This document shows positions 24,658-37,408 of a stretch of 64,000 bases of DNA, piece after piece. The DNA comes from Pogonophryne albipinna. Taxonomy: Eukaryota; Chordata; Actinopteri; Perciformes; Artedidraconidae. The notes beneath the pieces were generated by a model. That model worked only from the letters and a program-made list of their open reading frames with translations, was not told the DNA's origin and made no database searches. The position numbers were made by a program, and so were the translations under genes. The stretch is taken from positions 37,061,740-37,125,739 of the forward strand of contig CM053252.1 of assembly GCA_028583405.1 (NCBI GenBank). The letters run 5' to 3'. Within the stretch, counting starts at the first letter, position 1. Each line of letters starts with the position of its first letter.

Positions 24658-25345
24658 ACAAGTCCTCCAACTCATACGACCAAATAGGTCGATTGTTCAA
24701 GCGCTTATTACGACCTATAATCACGTTTTAAAGTTTTCGACCTTTAGTGCTCCCGTTGAATGCAAACGCTCCGGAGAGTCGTATATTCACAAATAACCCT
24801 CTCTGGAAAATCCTAAATTGTAGGATAGTTTGGCCATTAAAATGCTTTTTGATTACATTTCTAATGAGACGTATATATTGTACTTTCAGAATCCACGTCC
24901 AGTGGATGTGTAGGATCTATAGTTTGATAGATATTACGAAGATGATTTGAGGTCTCGCCAGGAGAACGTGTAACGTCAGCGTCCATGTAAAGTTAGCGTC
25001 AACACTCATGGGGTGAAAACAGTATTTCCGGTCTCAAAGTTTTCATAATAAAACCGTATTCCCCCCACTGTCAAATGATTTCAAAGCTATATCTGCAGTA
25101 CTCATCCACTAGAAACATCAGTTTATCCTTAAACTAATTAATTACACGACATTAATTGGTTTCAATTGTGTTCAATGCTTTTGTGATTTTCCCATAGGTT
25201 TTTCCCTTTCAATTCTGAGAGACACATTTCTTTTTTCAGAGGTTTTGATAGGCTAAAACATCTACCTACCCATAATCCTCAGCTACCGTTCAAGCTTGGT
25301 GATTGGATGTTTTAGCCGCAATGCACGTTGGGATATGGTGTTTGT
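24658..25345 (+). repeat. large inverted-repeat arm, left
   Basis: Matches the reverse complement of 27490-28213 through many blocks, including GATAGTTTGGCCATTAAAAT, CTATAGTTTGATAGATATTA and GGAGAACGTGTA. The match is diverged, with indels and point changes. Part of the same unit recurs at 49480-50010. Confidence 0.9.
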
Positions 25346-26887
25346 GATATGAAATCCGAAAACATTTAAAAAAAATAAAATAATACTTTATTCTGAGTGT
25401 GCTTGCTTTTCTCTTTGGAAGTCATCACATAACGGCATTGTAATACACGGTTCGACTGCATTAAATATTACATATCTGCCGTAGTTCTTTATTTAGAGAG
25501 CCTTGATCAGAAGACCTTTGGACAAACTGGAAGAACTGCCGCCAAAACTGAATACGTGACGTGGATCATAAATATATCAGTAATTAAACAACATCTTCCA
25601 TTTATTTTCACACAATACGTCTCCTTGCAGTATCAACACTAATTTGGCTGACTTTTATTTGATCCAATTCGTAGATTGGATTCATTCATTTGATGAAAAC
25701 ATTTAAATATTAAGAGTAGCCTACATACAAAATAGGGGGAAAGTAGAAGGTCAATGATAGAAATATAGAATATCAAGAAGATACTGTAGTGATCTCTACA
25801 ATAAAACAGTTTAGTGCAGGACGTCCAAAGATATTAACAGGAGGATGTGCAAAACAGACAAACTAATAAGGCTATATTTAAACATTAAAAAATAATTTAA
25901 GTTAAGGTCTTCTTTTGAATAGGAACACAACTTTGGGGTTATCAACAGATAAATATGAGGTCTGACAAAGTACTTAACGTCCAATATATTGCATAGTTTA
26001 TTTTGGCACTTGACAATCACCTTCCCTGAATTTGACTCAGGTGTAACTAAAGTCTGATTTAAGGGTTGTTTATATTTCACATCATTAATCAGAATCTGCA
26101 AAGTAACTAAAATAAATGTAGTGGAGTAAAATTACCAGGTTAACCTCTGAATTGTAGTGGAGTAGAACAAGTAGTACATGCTGCTGTAACAAAAACATTT
26201 CTCAACTTGGGATCAATAAAGTATATCTTATCTTAAGATGATCGATGGCTACTGCCATATTTGCAAAATGTGCCTCTGAACCTTGACAAGTGCATGTTTC
26301 AGGCTTATCAATGAACAACAGGAGGGGTCACACACATAAGACCAGCTGTTAAACAAAGCTCTTCTGACCTTAGCTGTCATGCGGGTATATATATTAATGC
26401 TGCCCATTATGGACACAAGCAATTTTCACCCATTTATTAATTATATGGTTTGAAATTTGATAACACCACTGTGTTTCGTATCCCCTAAACCTCCAGGGGT
26501 GTAAACAGTTTAATACTGGCAACTTCTAATTGTGGGAAATACGAAAACGTCTTATAAAGAGACGTGTGTTAGAAATTAAAATCAATGTTTTGATAGTATA
26601 ATGTACCTTAAACATACCGTCAGTTTAAATGCTGTTTTATACTGAAAACCCAGAAGTTCTTGTGCACAACCAGTTGTTAAGCTTTTATTCTGAAAATCCT
26701 TCATCTCCGGTTAGCATTTAGCATGAGGCTAATATACCATTTACAATAGAGGTGAATTTAGCAGCGAGATGATATGATGTTGCACACCGAAACCTACTGA
26801 TTTCAACACTACAACTATAGACGTCGAGATATTATTGTTGAATATTAAATGAAGGTACAGTTTATTTGAGTACGTTATTGTTTACAG
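25346..26887. other. spacer of the large inverted repeat
   Basis: No coding domain is visible. A block at 25350-25440 (AAAATAATACTTTATTCTGA) recurs at 49930-50010. A Rex-type LINE tail lies at 26195-26240. Confidence 0.5.
26195..26240 (+). mobile_element. LINE 3'-tail fragment
   Basis: TTGGGATCAATAAAGTATAT followed by CTTATCTTA repeats is the characteristic end of Rex1-like fish LINEs. Confidence 0.6.
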
Positions 26888-27306
26888 ATGTGGGTAGCAT
26901 GTGACAACATCAGGAACGACCGGAAACCAAACTGCCATGAAGTATTTCCTGTATTTTTTGGAGTATTGATTACAGCGTTTAGAATGTGTTAAATGAAAAG
27001 TCATGAAAGAGTTAAGGAGGAGAAAATAAGTGTTTAGATATATATTGAATGTACAAAGTCTGTATCCTCTGATATGCAAAACAACGGACATTAAAACGTG
27101 GAGAGCCGGCCCGCAGGGAGGAGCCAGCAGAGGATATAAAACAAGCTTGACCAGAGGGGTTCGGCCTCTTCCTCCGCTAGCGAGAGCCAGATCATTTTCC
27201 TGTTTGTAACATTACCGTGCCATATTTTTTATTAAAGTACCAATTTCAACTTTCACAGAGACTCAATTAGTCTCCTTTTTAAAGCTTCTCTCCTGGACGC
27301 GAGAAT
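26888..27306 (+). mobile_element. possible LTR-like fragment
   Basis: A TATAAAAC box at about 27137, a GC-rich leader and ATTAAAGT near 27231 are arranged like an LTR promoter and poly(A) signal. I could not find paired TG...CA ends with a clean duplication, so the assignment and limits are tentative. Confidence 0.3.
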
Positions 27307-27489
27307 AACCAACACAGATAACACGTGCCATAGAACAAGTTGCGAAACACAATAGCCAGCATGTGTAGTTCTGGGGGAGGGGGGGAGCTGGGCTGGACCC
27401 GTTCAAATCCAGTTTTGGACAGTCTGCCGTGGTTACATTCCATTTCAAAGAGCTGTTTGACGCTCGGCGTAACCTTGTCGCACTGCCAC

Positions 27490-28213
27490 TCCAACATCCA
27501 ATCAGAGCTTGAGGACTAATCACGGGGTTTGTAAAGGAAAGTGGATGTTGTAGTCCCAAACGATAGCTGAGGATTCTGGGTAGTGTAGTGTCTTCAGAAA
27601 CTCTGTAGTGTCTAAACTCCGAAAAAACTATTTGTTTCTCCGAATCGAAGGTTAAAAACACAAAAGCATTGTACACAATTTAAACCAATCAATATTGTGT
27701 TATTAACAAGGATAAACTGATGTTTTTTAGTGGATGAGTAATGCAGATATCACTGTGTAATCATTTGACATTGTGGGGAATACTTCCAGTTTTATTATGA
27801 AAACTTCTAGACCGGAAATACTGTTTTCACCCCGTGAGGGTTGACGCCAACTTTACATGGACGCTGCCTAAAGACGTAGTACACGTTCTCCTGGCGGGAC
27901 CTCAAATAATCTTCGTAATATCTATCAAACTATAGATCCTACACATCCACTGAACGTAGATTTTAAAAGTACAATCTACACTTCTCGCTAGAAATCTAAT
28001 CAAAAAGCATTTTAATGGCCAAACTATCCTACAATTTAGGATTTTCCCGAGAGGGTTATTTGTGAATAAACGACCCTCCGGAGCATTTGCAATCAACGGG
28101 AGCATGTTGTTTCTTACACGAACACTAGAGGTGCTACACTTTAAAACGTGACTATGGGTCGTAGCCTAATAAGCTGCTGGACAATCGACCTATTTGGTCG
28201 TTTTTTGTAGGAG
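27490..28213 (-). repeat. large inverted-repeat arm, right
   Basis: Inverted partner of 24658-25345. Its inner part (27490-27790) also matches 16021-16310 in direct orientation. Outer ends are GACCAAATAGGTCGATTG on the left arm and its complement on the right. Confidence 0.9.
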
Positions 28214-28338
28214 GACAGGCTGGAAAATTGAGGTGTTGCCTGAGAGCATGTGCACCGTGTTATAGGTAAGTCTTACATGAAAAGCACGAGAGTTGGCAGC
28301 ATTGCATTCCCTCTGCCTAACGTTTGGATTATCTAACT

Positions 28339-28859
28339 CAGTGCTTCTCAAACTTTTGTCAGTAATGTACCCCCTTTGAAACATTTTCTCAGCCGAGTAC
28401 CCCGACCGACCCCGAACATCTTTGATAGAAAAAGCCTATATACATAATTACAATATAGTGATGTTCCATCAGTGTGTGATTTATTAACTCCTTCATGCAT
28501 GAATTACAACAAACTAAGGATTTTTTCATCTTTGTGCATGAAAAAAAAGAACATACAAAACGAATTTTCCAAGGAGTTTTTCAATTGAAGTAATATATAT
28601 GTTTAACAAACCAATGAACAAAATGATATATTATAAACTATAAAATACAATCCACACATTTGACATGTTTATATGAGGACCCCCTTGATGGTTCTAGAAA
28701 TATTTTATATAAAATTGTGTTTTCTATTTCACTTATTGTACTAAGATTATTTTTGTAATCATGCATGGTATTTTTTGGTAATTAAACTTTTGATTTAATT
28801 TTTTTAAATCTCACGTACCCCTTGCAGTACCCCAACGTACCCCCATTTGAGAATCAATG
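28339..28859 (-). mobile_element. 521-bp hAT MITE, copy A
   Basis: Starts CAGTGCTTCTCAAAC and ends TTTGAGAATCAATG. The 8-bp duplication ATCTAACT is perfect on both sides (28331-28338 and 28860-28867). Its reversed right end matches the left end of 4791-5950. Confidence 0.93.
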
Positions 28860-28867
28860 ATCTAACT

Positions 28868-29559
28868 AACTGATAAGTGACAGAAATCATGGTTTACCTA
28901 TCGTCCAAGGTCTGGATGTATATTAAAGCCACATCTCTACCTTGTGGTTTCCTGTTTCAGGGACGCTCATACATCCCAAGTGGTGGCTCATCAACTGCAG
29001 CAACATCATGATTATGTTTTTCCGCCTTTATTTCTTCCCACTGCTCCCTGAGGACCTGTGAGGGATGCCTGTAATAACAGAGTTGTTTTTCACAAGCCAC
29101 CAGACCTGCTGCAATATGTACCGTAATCTCCCAGAGATGTCTGACCACCTTGAGTCCTAATAACACTATGAAATCAAACACACACTCTAATGAGGTGCTG
29201 CATTATCTGGCTTACAACATGTACCGTAGAGAAGTAATAATCGTGCTTCAGTTTGTGTGGTTCTGTGTGTGTAAATAAACCATGTACGTGCTCAATTAAG
29301 TTTCCCCATAAATTCCTTTCTCTCTGTGCCATGCCATTGTTTCGACAACACCATTTTCCGAAACGCTACTGTATTAGTAAAGAAAAAGTCCCTCTTTTTT
29401 CAATAAAAAATGGATGTAGTCTCCATATCTGCCATATTTTTCTAAAGGACCATTGTGTGCTCTAAAAAGGAGTTGAAACCATTGTTTTTCGGCTAATCTA
29501 AAAATGGTTAACGTCTTCGAAATTGTATCGGGCACGGGTGATGCAATGAAGCTAGCAAC
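28868..29559. other. no gene recognised
   Basis: Unique-looking sequence between the two sister hAT copies. No supported gene. Confidence 0.5.
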
Positions 29560-29567
29560 CTCTAAAG

Positions 29568-30088
29568 CAGTGCTTCTCAAACTTTTGTCAGTAATGTACC
29601 CCCTTTGAAACATTTTCTCAGCCGAGTACCCCCTGACCGACCCTGAACATCTTTGATAGAAAAAGCCTATATACATAATTACAATATAGTGATGTTCCAT
29701 CAGTGTGTGATTTATTAACTCCTTCATGCATGAATTACAACAAACTAAGGATTTTTTCATCTTTGTGCATGAAAAAAAAGAACATACATAACGATTTTTC
29801 CAAGGAGTTTTTCAATTGAAGTAATATATATGTTTAACAAACCAATGAACAAAATGATATATTATGAAAAAGTATAAAATACAATACACACATTTGACAT
29901 GTTTATATGAGGACCCCCTTGGTGGTTCTAGAAATATTTTATATCAAATTGTGTTTTCTATTTCACTTATTGTACTAAGATTATTTTGGTAATCATGCAT
30001 GGTATTTTTTTTAATTAAACTTTTTATTTTATTTCTTTAAATCTCACGTACTGCAGTACCCCAACGTACCCCCATTTGAGAATCACTG
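29568..30088 (-). mobile_element. 521-bp hAT MITE, copy B
   Basis: Near-identical to 28339-28859 in the same orientation. It carries its own 8-bp duplication, CTCTAAAG (29560-29567 and 30089-30096). Different duplications show two separate insertions rather than a segmental duplication. Confidence 0.94.
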
Positions 30089-30096
30089 CTCTAAAG

Positions 30097-30524
30097 GACC
30101 TGTCATTTAAAGCTTCAACTATGCTAATAATGCCCAGATTAAGGCCTTAGTATTCTTGAAAAGTGTGAATCACATGAAAATTCAACCCCGTAGAGTTGTT
30201 ATGCAAAGACAAATTTGCTCTAGTCTTTACTGCACGTTTTTATTTAGCCATACTCACCTAGAGATATGTGCATTCTTGAAAATCTAGGTTATCATTCAGC
30301 CTTTCAGAACTTTCAATGTAAGGCTTTAATAATGTATTTGTTGACATGTAAGAAGATAAATATAGCTAGTGTTATACTGTAAGTGATCCAGAAGTTCCTA
30401 CAAATGAGCTACCTCTGCGCGAAAAAGCGAAGACGATGTTAGCCAAAATCTGCAGTTCATTGAATGGCCTATTTGGGATCCAAAATGAAGTCAATCTGCA
30501 TAGACCCCAATTTTTATACACGTA
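30097..30524. other. no gene recognised
   Basis: Unique-looking AT-rich sequence. Confidence 0.5.
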
Positions 30525-30529
30525 ACTTT

Positions 30530-31978
30530 CAGTGTTTCCCCTATATACAAATAGTGGCGGCGCAGCACCGCTGCTGAAATATGCGCACCGCGGGGCCAGC
30601 CAGGTACCCAAAAAAAATAAAAATAATAATAAGTGGTGACCCTTTTTCATTTTTGATTGTTTGTTATGTGGATTTGTAGTATTTGTGTTACTGTATGTTC
30701 AATAATGGTGTATTTTTGCTAAATGTTGAGACACAGGGCCGATTTTTGGCATAGGGCGCCAGATCTGGGGGGCGCTGCGCTGGTAGCCCTGGGAGGGAAA
30801 AAACATTTTGACCGTTGGCGCTCATCCAAATTTTCGGCCTTGATGTAGCAACATTCATAATTAAGTAAATGTAACACCCTTTTCACCCCGGTTACACTTT
30901 TCATTTGCCCTGTACGATGGGCACTGTAAGTAATGAAAGTGGGGGATGTTGGCTTATCAGGCGTCCGCAGATCACAGCCAAAGTGCGAGCGTGGGAGCGA
31001 GAGAGCGAGCGAGGGAGAGGGCGCACCGGTACCAGCACTGTTATTATAATCTGGTGCTAGCTGCGCTAACGGATATAAGAAGTAGATGTTTCTACAACCA
31101 CTGTGGAGGAGAGCTCTCCTGTCAGACTGAGAGGCTCAGTGAGGTAAAGGAGTGTTTAGATAAGTTAATTTTAGTCTAAGTTATCTCAGTGGGTCTCAAA
31201 CGTTTTGACCACAAATTATGTAAACACTTATTTCCAAGGCACTCCTTTATAATTATTAGGATAAATAAAAACAGGTTTGAAATCATTCCAATGTATACTA
31301 TAGGACAGTAATCCAAAAATATCGTTTAAACAAAAATATGCATAAATAAATGTTAACTAGGTCAAATAAGATATGAATGAACAACAAAAATAAAATAAGC
31401 TACATTTATTTGTTATTGGCTATGGTAGGTTATTGGTTATGTTTATAAACTTATTTGATTATTAAAATGTAAACCGATCTTTTTCATATGGGTGTTTTAG
31501 AGTTGTACCCCCTAGATCAGGTCTCTAGTAATTGTGTGCTCAAAGTGCACCAGATTGAAGCATTTTACTTTAAAATGTTCAAAAAAAATATCTTCCCGGG
31601 GGGGCATACCCCCGGACCCCCCTAGAGGATGTGACGTCCACCCCCCAATTCAAACATGTTCATACAATAATTAATACATTTGAAGCCATTTTGACGTATA
31701 TTACTCTATGTCAATAAGTTTCTGTTTTTGTAGTGTATTTGCCTTTTGTAGAGATTTTTCATTTATTCTTTACATATAAAATCTCACCTAGGGCAGCAAA
31801 TTAGCTAGAACCGGCCCTGGTACTAGGCCTCAAGAGCCTTTCTTGTGCTGACACATAGAAACAAATTAGCGGGACGCACTTCGCACGCGGACACACTAAA
31901 AAATTCCACGCGCTCACATTATGCTGGGCCCACGTGCCTTAGCACCGCTGCTATGACTCCATCCTAGGGGAAATACTG
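30530..31978. mobile_element. CA...TG element with 5-bp target duplication
   Basis: Ends CAGTGTTTCCCCTA and TAGGGGAAATACTG are inverted copies with one mismatch. ACTTT is present at both sides (30525-30529 and 31979-31983). The termini look like hAT, and a 5-bp duplication would fit the hAT5-type lineages. It contains another element at 30734-31819. Confidence 0.7.
30734..31819 (+). mobile_element. nested TIR element, copy 1 (copy 2 at 52.1 kb)
   Basis: Starts CAGGGCCG and ends CGGCCCTG. About 0.7 kb, from 30750 to 31460, matches the reverse complement of 52105-52790. No coding domain is visible. The duplication could not be read cleanly. Confidence 0.65.
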
Positions 31979-31983
31979 ACTTT

Positions 31984-32581
31984 ACAACAGAAATAAAAAA
32001 AATCTACAGACTGGCATAAAACCCGGTTTTGCTCACGGCCAAATGAAACTGCTAATTAGCTGTTTGATTCTTAATGTTGTGTACGAGCTATGAAAGTATT
32101 GTTATTTTCTGGTGCTCCAGTTGCAGCACTTTGATTTCCCAGCCACCATAAATATAAACTGGAATTACAACTGCTATTAAAAATCTCCTAGTGTGAATCT
32201 CAATTAGAACATTATTCAAATCCACAAATGACTAATACGAGAACGAATTTGAAGCTGTGTGGGTAATTCATTTCTGATATTAAAGATAGCAAAAGCTCTT
32301 ACTTAAATGATCATTCAACTCAAGCTAAGCATTAGAAGCCTTCTCCATCTGTCATACACACTGGCTAACAGAAGAGCTCAAATATTTAAAACATGCTTCA
32401 TAGCATTAGGATGAGTGTTTTTGTATTCATTGAGGCAAGACGCGGCAGGCAAAAACATCGTTTTTCATGCACTGGTCAATTTTGAGCTATTTTGATTCCA
32501 TAACATGTTTTCTTTCAGGCTTTTGGAAGGAAAACGTACAAAATACACATTTAGATGTTTATTTTACTATAGTTTGTCTAT
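31984..32581. other. no gene recognised
   Basis: AT-rich sequence. The part next to the following element may belong to an older repeat that continues after 34925. Confidence 0.4.
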
Positions 32582-32878
32582 TTGCGCAGGGCTCGACAGT
32601 AACGGTTGCCATTGGCAACCATTCAGAAAAAAAGTCAACCACTTCTTGGCCTTTGGTTGCCATCAGTGGCAACCAGTTTCTAACATAAAGAAATAAGGAC
32701 AGCAAACAGCTAAATGTGCACCCCAAAATAGATAAATGTTAATTATTTGTTGTATTAAGAGTGATATTTAATTATTGTTGTGACCAGTCGGAGCCTGATA
32801 CGTAAATTGCACGTGCATTGGTGTGATTACGGAGCCAGAAAGCCATGCACGGTGCGCCGTGTGTTTGTTTTACAAAAA

Positions 32879-33091
32879 ATGGCGAAGCAAATTAAGTTGT
32901 TTGACTGTGGGGTAAACATTTCGGCCAACCCGTCAACATCTCAAACGAATGTTCAAAGTGATTCAACTGATAAAGCGCAAGGTGAACCCGAAAGCAAAGA
33001 GGACATGTGTAAAGTCTTGGGAGGCAAAATATATATGTACATGTACCGTTCCGTTGTCCATTCACTTCCGGTAAAAGTTCCTTCAAAATAA
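32879..33091 (+). pseudogene. putative transposase N-terminus, truncated
   Basis: From the ATG at 32879 the frame reads MAKQIKLFDCGVNISANPST, then an acidic, Ser/Thr-rich stretch, ending after about 70 codons. The IKLFD opening resembles the start of hAT-related proteins of the ZNF862 type, which would fit the element's 5-bp duplication. No zinc finger or catalytic domain follows, so this is at best a remnant. Confidence 0.4.
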
Positions 33092-33746
33092 GAGTCCCGA
33101 TCTTATTACTACCAAAATAAAAGTGCTAAACGAAACTTTACCATAGGAAAATATTGGCATAGAAATATAATCACTTCTATAAAAAGGTAACACATTTTAA
33201 ATATAGTTAGACATATTAAAGGGCATTAATAATTCATATCTAATACTTAACTGTGAATGGTTTTAATTTATTTAACATTAGACATTAGGGGTGTAACGGT
33301 TCAAACATTTCGGTTCGGTACGTTTTCGGTACAGCGGAAAAAATTATCACAAAACATTAAATATTTTTTTAAAATTATTATTAAACTGTGAATAATGTAT
33401 TCACTCAAATAAATACAAAATATAATAAAATAAACATTAAGGTGCAGCATTTCAATGAACTGAAATAATCTGTATTTGAACTTTACTGTACTAGTACTCA
33501 CAAAACATAAAGTATTAGTTTTGGGTTTTTGATTATTATTAAACTGTGAATATTCACTCAAATAAATACAAAATATAATAAAATAAACATTAAGGTGCAG
33601 CATTTCGATGAACTGAAATAATCTGTATTTGAACTGTACTGTACTAGTACCTAAGCAGCCAGTTTGACATTATGACTTGCTTGTAATTTTTTTAAAGAAA
33701 AATGAACTTGTCCACATTGCTTGCCGAAAGGGCAGATCTGCTGGCA

Positions 33747-34097
33747 CTAACAATGTCTCCTGCTGTGGAGAACACCCTCTCTAGGGACAGAGGTAGCAGA
33801 TACAGCCAGGTAGCGCTTTACTAACATGGCAACATAAGGATTTGTAATAGCTTTGGCTCGGTCTGATCTTTTTGCGAGTGGTGGAGGCTTAAATGCTAGT
33901 GGGAGTTGGGTTTGCACTTCAGTCTTTTTTCTTTTGGTACCGGTGATATTCACGTTCGGGTGATGCCTTTTCAAATGAGTGCAAGTCTGATGTATTGCCA
34001 GCCGCGTAACCAATTGTAGTTGAACAATGCCGACAAACAGCTTTGGTTCAGTCCACCTGTCTTTGTCCGTCATCCTTGTACGTAACTGCGAAACCAA
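33747..34097 (-). pseudogene. hAT transposase with internal deletion
   Basis: The 116-aa minus-strand frame joins the two ends of a transposase. The first half has a BED-finger half-site (THLKRHHPNVNITG) and the following QTQLPLAF linker. The last 20 residues, beginning LAVSATSVP, match the start of the C-terminal hAT dimerisation region. The RNase H-like catalytic core is missing, so it cannot be active. Confidence 0.75.
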
Positions 34098-34287
34098 AAT
34101 GTTCCCAAACCGGAGACTTAAAATGATGCTGGAGGATTTTCGAGCACAACTTTATCTGCGTTCGCCATTTCCTCAAATGACTGACTAAATATGAACGCAT
34201 CGCTGTGACCAGCTCTCATAGTATGCCTCTCGTCCAATGAAATGACTTGGTCGCTCTATGACGCGTTGAAATTGCACTGAACGCTGC

Positions 34288-34321
34288 GTTCCTGCAGCCC
34301 CGCAGCATGGGCTGCAGGAAC
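34288..34321. repeat. 13-bp hairpin
   Basis: GTTCCTGCAGCCC and GGGCTGCAGGAAC are separated by 8 nt, inside the nested hAT. Confidence 0.9.
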
Positions 34322-34924
34322 ATGCTACTCAAACGCTGCGACGCAGCACCTGAGATTACTTCCAAAAAGTTTTTCACGTTTTCAATTTTTTACGTTTAAC
34401 GTTATATTCGTTCGGTACACTTCGGTACACATGTGTACCGAACCGAAGGGCCCGTACCGAATAATTTCGGTACGGGTACGTATACCGTTACACCCCTATT
34501 AGACATTTATTAGTCTGGCCAATCCAAGACTTCAATGCTGAAGGGCCAATGGATCTATGGTGGGGATCAGCACAAAGGTCAAGGAAACCCACATTTGAAA
34601 GGGAGACAACGGATGACCAATAAACTTTGACTTGCTCAATTAATTTGTGAGGGATCTGTGAAGAACATGACAGCAGCTGCACTACTGGTATTTTGTATAC
34701 CAGCAATTGAGGGTGGACAAGTTTACTACCACTTAAGTTTCAAATAAGTGTGTTAATTACTTATTGTAAAGCATTTGAACATTCTTTTGTGTCACATTTT
34801 CATTATTAAGTTGATGTATAACTGTATAGTATCTTCATTATTTAAAATATAAGGTGACTAAAAATGGCAACCATATTTTCAGTTTTGGCAACCACTTTTA
34901 AAGTTAGCGTTGAGCCCTGTTGCG

Positions 34925-36352
34925 ACTGTAGATTTATCCTAAATTCACCAAAAGTTAGCATTCTAACATAACATATAGTACCGCGACCGCTGTTAGCACC
35001 ATGTAATCAGAGGTATCGTTGGAAAGCTCCGTCTCTCCTGCACAATCTCATCGGATCCAAATATGGTCATTTACTTTGTATCAGCAAATAATCGTGAAAG
35101 TACAAAGGGGTCTTCAAACCAAAAAATGAAATCTCATTGGCTGGTGTCAATTTCTGACAACGTGATTCATTCAGATATGTCACGTGGTGTGCTAAAACAC
35201 TTCCTGGTTTAGCTATCCGCTGGAAATTTAAATCTCAAAATGGCAAAAGAACAGCGAAAAAAACGTTCACAGAGAAGACGACAACAAACGAAGCAAGGTT
35301 AGACAAAAAACAAATGACCCCAAACATGAAACTTCACGGAGTGCGTCGAGGCGCAAGCTATCATCCAAAGAACAGGAGGGTTTAGCTAGCGCCTCACTGC
35401 AATCTTTAAATGTAGTTTTCTCAATATGAGTTTTTTCTCATATTCCGAGTGAGAAATATCCACTTCAGTAGCACTGACATACACCAAACCTTCCAGTCTT
35501 ATTCCTATCAATATTCTGAAGGTTTTTACAGAAGAGTTTGTTCATATATCATTCATAGCCTGAATTATATAACATTTTATTCCTAAAAACATAGCGAAAA
35601 TTGATATTTTACGGCTGTGGACAGTATTTTCAGATTATTATTTAGTGATAAAAAGAGATATCCAAAATTCCTTCAGTAAAAACTTTAGATGCTAATATGA
35701 CAACAAAATGAAACAACAATTTTGAACCTGGCTTTATCCAGTGTTCAGATTTGTGTTTCTGAAATGTATTAAAAATATGCACATATTTAATTAGATTATC
35801 GCTCATTTGCATATTTAAACATGCATTTCAGAAAACAATTGTCTTATTGTAAGTAATTAACTGGAGACATTTCTAGCTGATATCTTTAAGTTAAAAAAAA
35901 TTACCCTATTCACCTGTAGTGTCTCACCTTAATTCCTACAAAACAGTTCATAAATCTCTTCAGGGATGGAAATTATGATTTTTTAAATCTTCACTCTCTG
36001 ATTTTCTGTCTTTAGCTGGACCATCACAGTACTCTCCAGTTCATCTCAAGCTCTCCTGAGCAAACTTACTTCAAAAGGCATCATGAGTGGTGAGCAGCTA
36101 CTGTCAAATTATTAGTAATAAGGAGACAAGGCTCAACTCTGGACCCAAGGAGTCCTTTGAGATCAGACCATAATGAAATGTGATATTCCTTGCAAGTCAG
36201 CTGAGTCCACGTGGTTGACTGAAATCAATATTGACAGCATGACTAACAGTCAGATGCTACAATATTGATGTTTATCATATAATTGTTTCCCGGGTCGCCG
36301 AGGGTGCTGGCGTTGTTTGTTTGCTGCTCCTCCGCCCCAAATCTTGTTATTT
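34925..36352. other. no gene recognised; probably an older repeat
   Basis: AT-rich sequence with no coding domain. A GC-richer part at 35170-35400 may be the edge of a transposon, but no termini were found. Confidence 0.4.
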
Positions 36353-36407
36353 AGTCCAGACAGACGCATAGCTGTGGGTGGGCCCAACCACAGCTACGCG
36401 TCTGCAC

Positions 36408-37286
36408 CAGGGTGGGATTTTCACGGCGGCCATGACGGCCATGGCCGTCGTAGCCCCCTCGGTCTGGCCGTTATGCCCCACAAATAATTGTACGTCCTAC
36501 GGCCACCATGGCCTTTGGGCCCCTCGCACTGTTAAAAGTTGCTTTAAAAGCGTCAGAACAGTGGTTTCTGAACTGCATTATGCTGCGTTCACAACGGACG
36601 CGATGCGAATACTCGCATTGCTCTAACCGCTGGAGTTTCACCGCGGCCGTCAGCTGTGTTTACTCCTGTCATTCAAACGGGACGCGCTGGAGAGGGGGCG
36701 GGGCGTTTCTCCATGTAAATACTGTGGTGGAAACCAACTACGATCAAATTAACCTATTTTATCGTGATTTCATTGTAATACACGTTTCAAAATGATGCCG
36801 AAGTAACTAAATACTGATAATGGTTAGTAAAAACCATGCTTTAATGCTTTGACAAGTGTGCAGACAAGACAGCATGCGAAATGTATGCAGTTTGACCCTT
36901 GAAGGCTGTTTCTTCTGCTCTGAAATGGAATATATTTGTTACATATTAATAGAATTTTTGATTTTTAGATTTCATTTCGGATTTGTGAATGGGAGTAGTA
37001 GTAGATGGAAAACATACCAAACATTAATTATTCAAAGTAAAGTATTTCATTTTATATACGGTAATACTAAGGAGGCATAGGCCTATATGATGATACGATT
37101 ATTGATATTAAAAAAGTGATTTGTTTTTTGTCATTTGAAAGTGAAGTTATTTATTTGAAAGCTCCAAATCCTAATTTTTCCCTCAATGGCCTTTGTGCCC
37201 TGGCATGTGGCCTTTCCGCCCTGAAAAAATGTGTGACACCAAAGGCCAAATGGCCTTGCCCCTAAAATGACAAAAATCCAAGCCTG
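36408..37286. mobile_element. hAT MITE
   Basis: Ends CAGGGTGGGATTTTCAC and GACAAAAATCCAAGCCTG. Perfect 8-bp duplication GTCTGCAC (36400-36407 and 37287-37294). It sits next to the left terminus of the surrounding hAT. No coding content. Confidence 0.9.
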
Positions 37287-37408
37287 GTCTGCACCCATCA
37301 AAAGGCTTAAAAAGTATCTGGAAAATCTGTCACAGCAGCCAGTGAATATAGTATATTGTAAATTGTCTGACTTTCAATACTTTTTTATTTTTCGAAAATC
37401 ATTGTATC

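Larger units (their letters stand above)
33286..34498 (-). mobile_element. hAT element nested in 32587-34919
   Basis: Ends TAGGGGTGTAACGGT and ACCGTTACACCCCTA. The 8-bp duplication TTAGACAT is perfect (33278-33285 and 34499-34506). The same terminus occurs at 16783. The interior has a direct duplication of about 130 bp (about 33365-33480 and 33535-33650). Confidence 0.93.
32587..34919 (+). mobile_element. hAT-like element with 5-bp target duplication
   Basis: Ends CAGGGCTCGACAGTAACGG and GTTAGCGTTGAGCCCTG. TTGCG flanks both sides (32582-32586 and 34920-34924). GGTTGCCA/TGGCAACC words recur near both ends. It carries a short transposase-like N-terminus and a nested hAT at 33286-34498. Confidence 0.75.

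Noticed and set aside
28331..30096. Segmental duplication as an explanation for the paired 521-bp copies
   Set aside because: Each copy has its own different 8-bp duplication and the flanks do not match.
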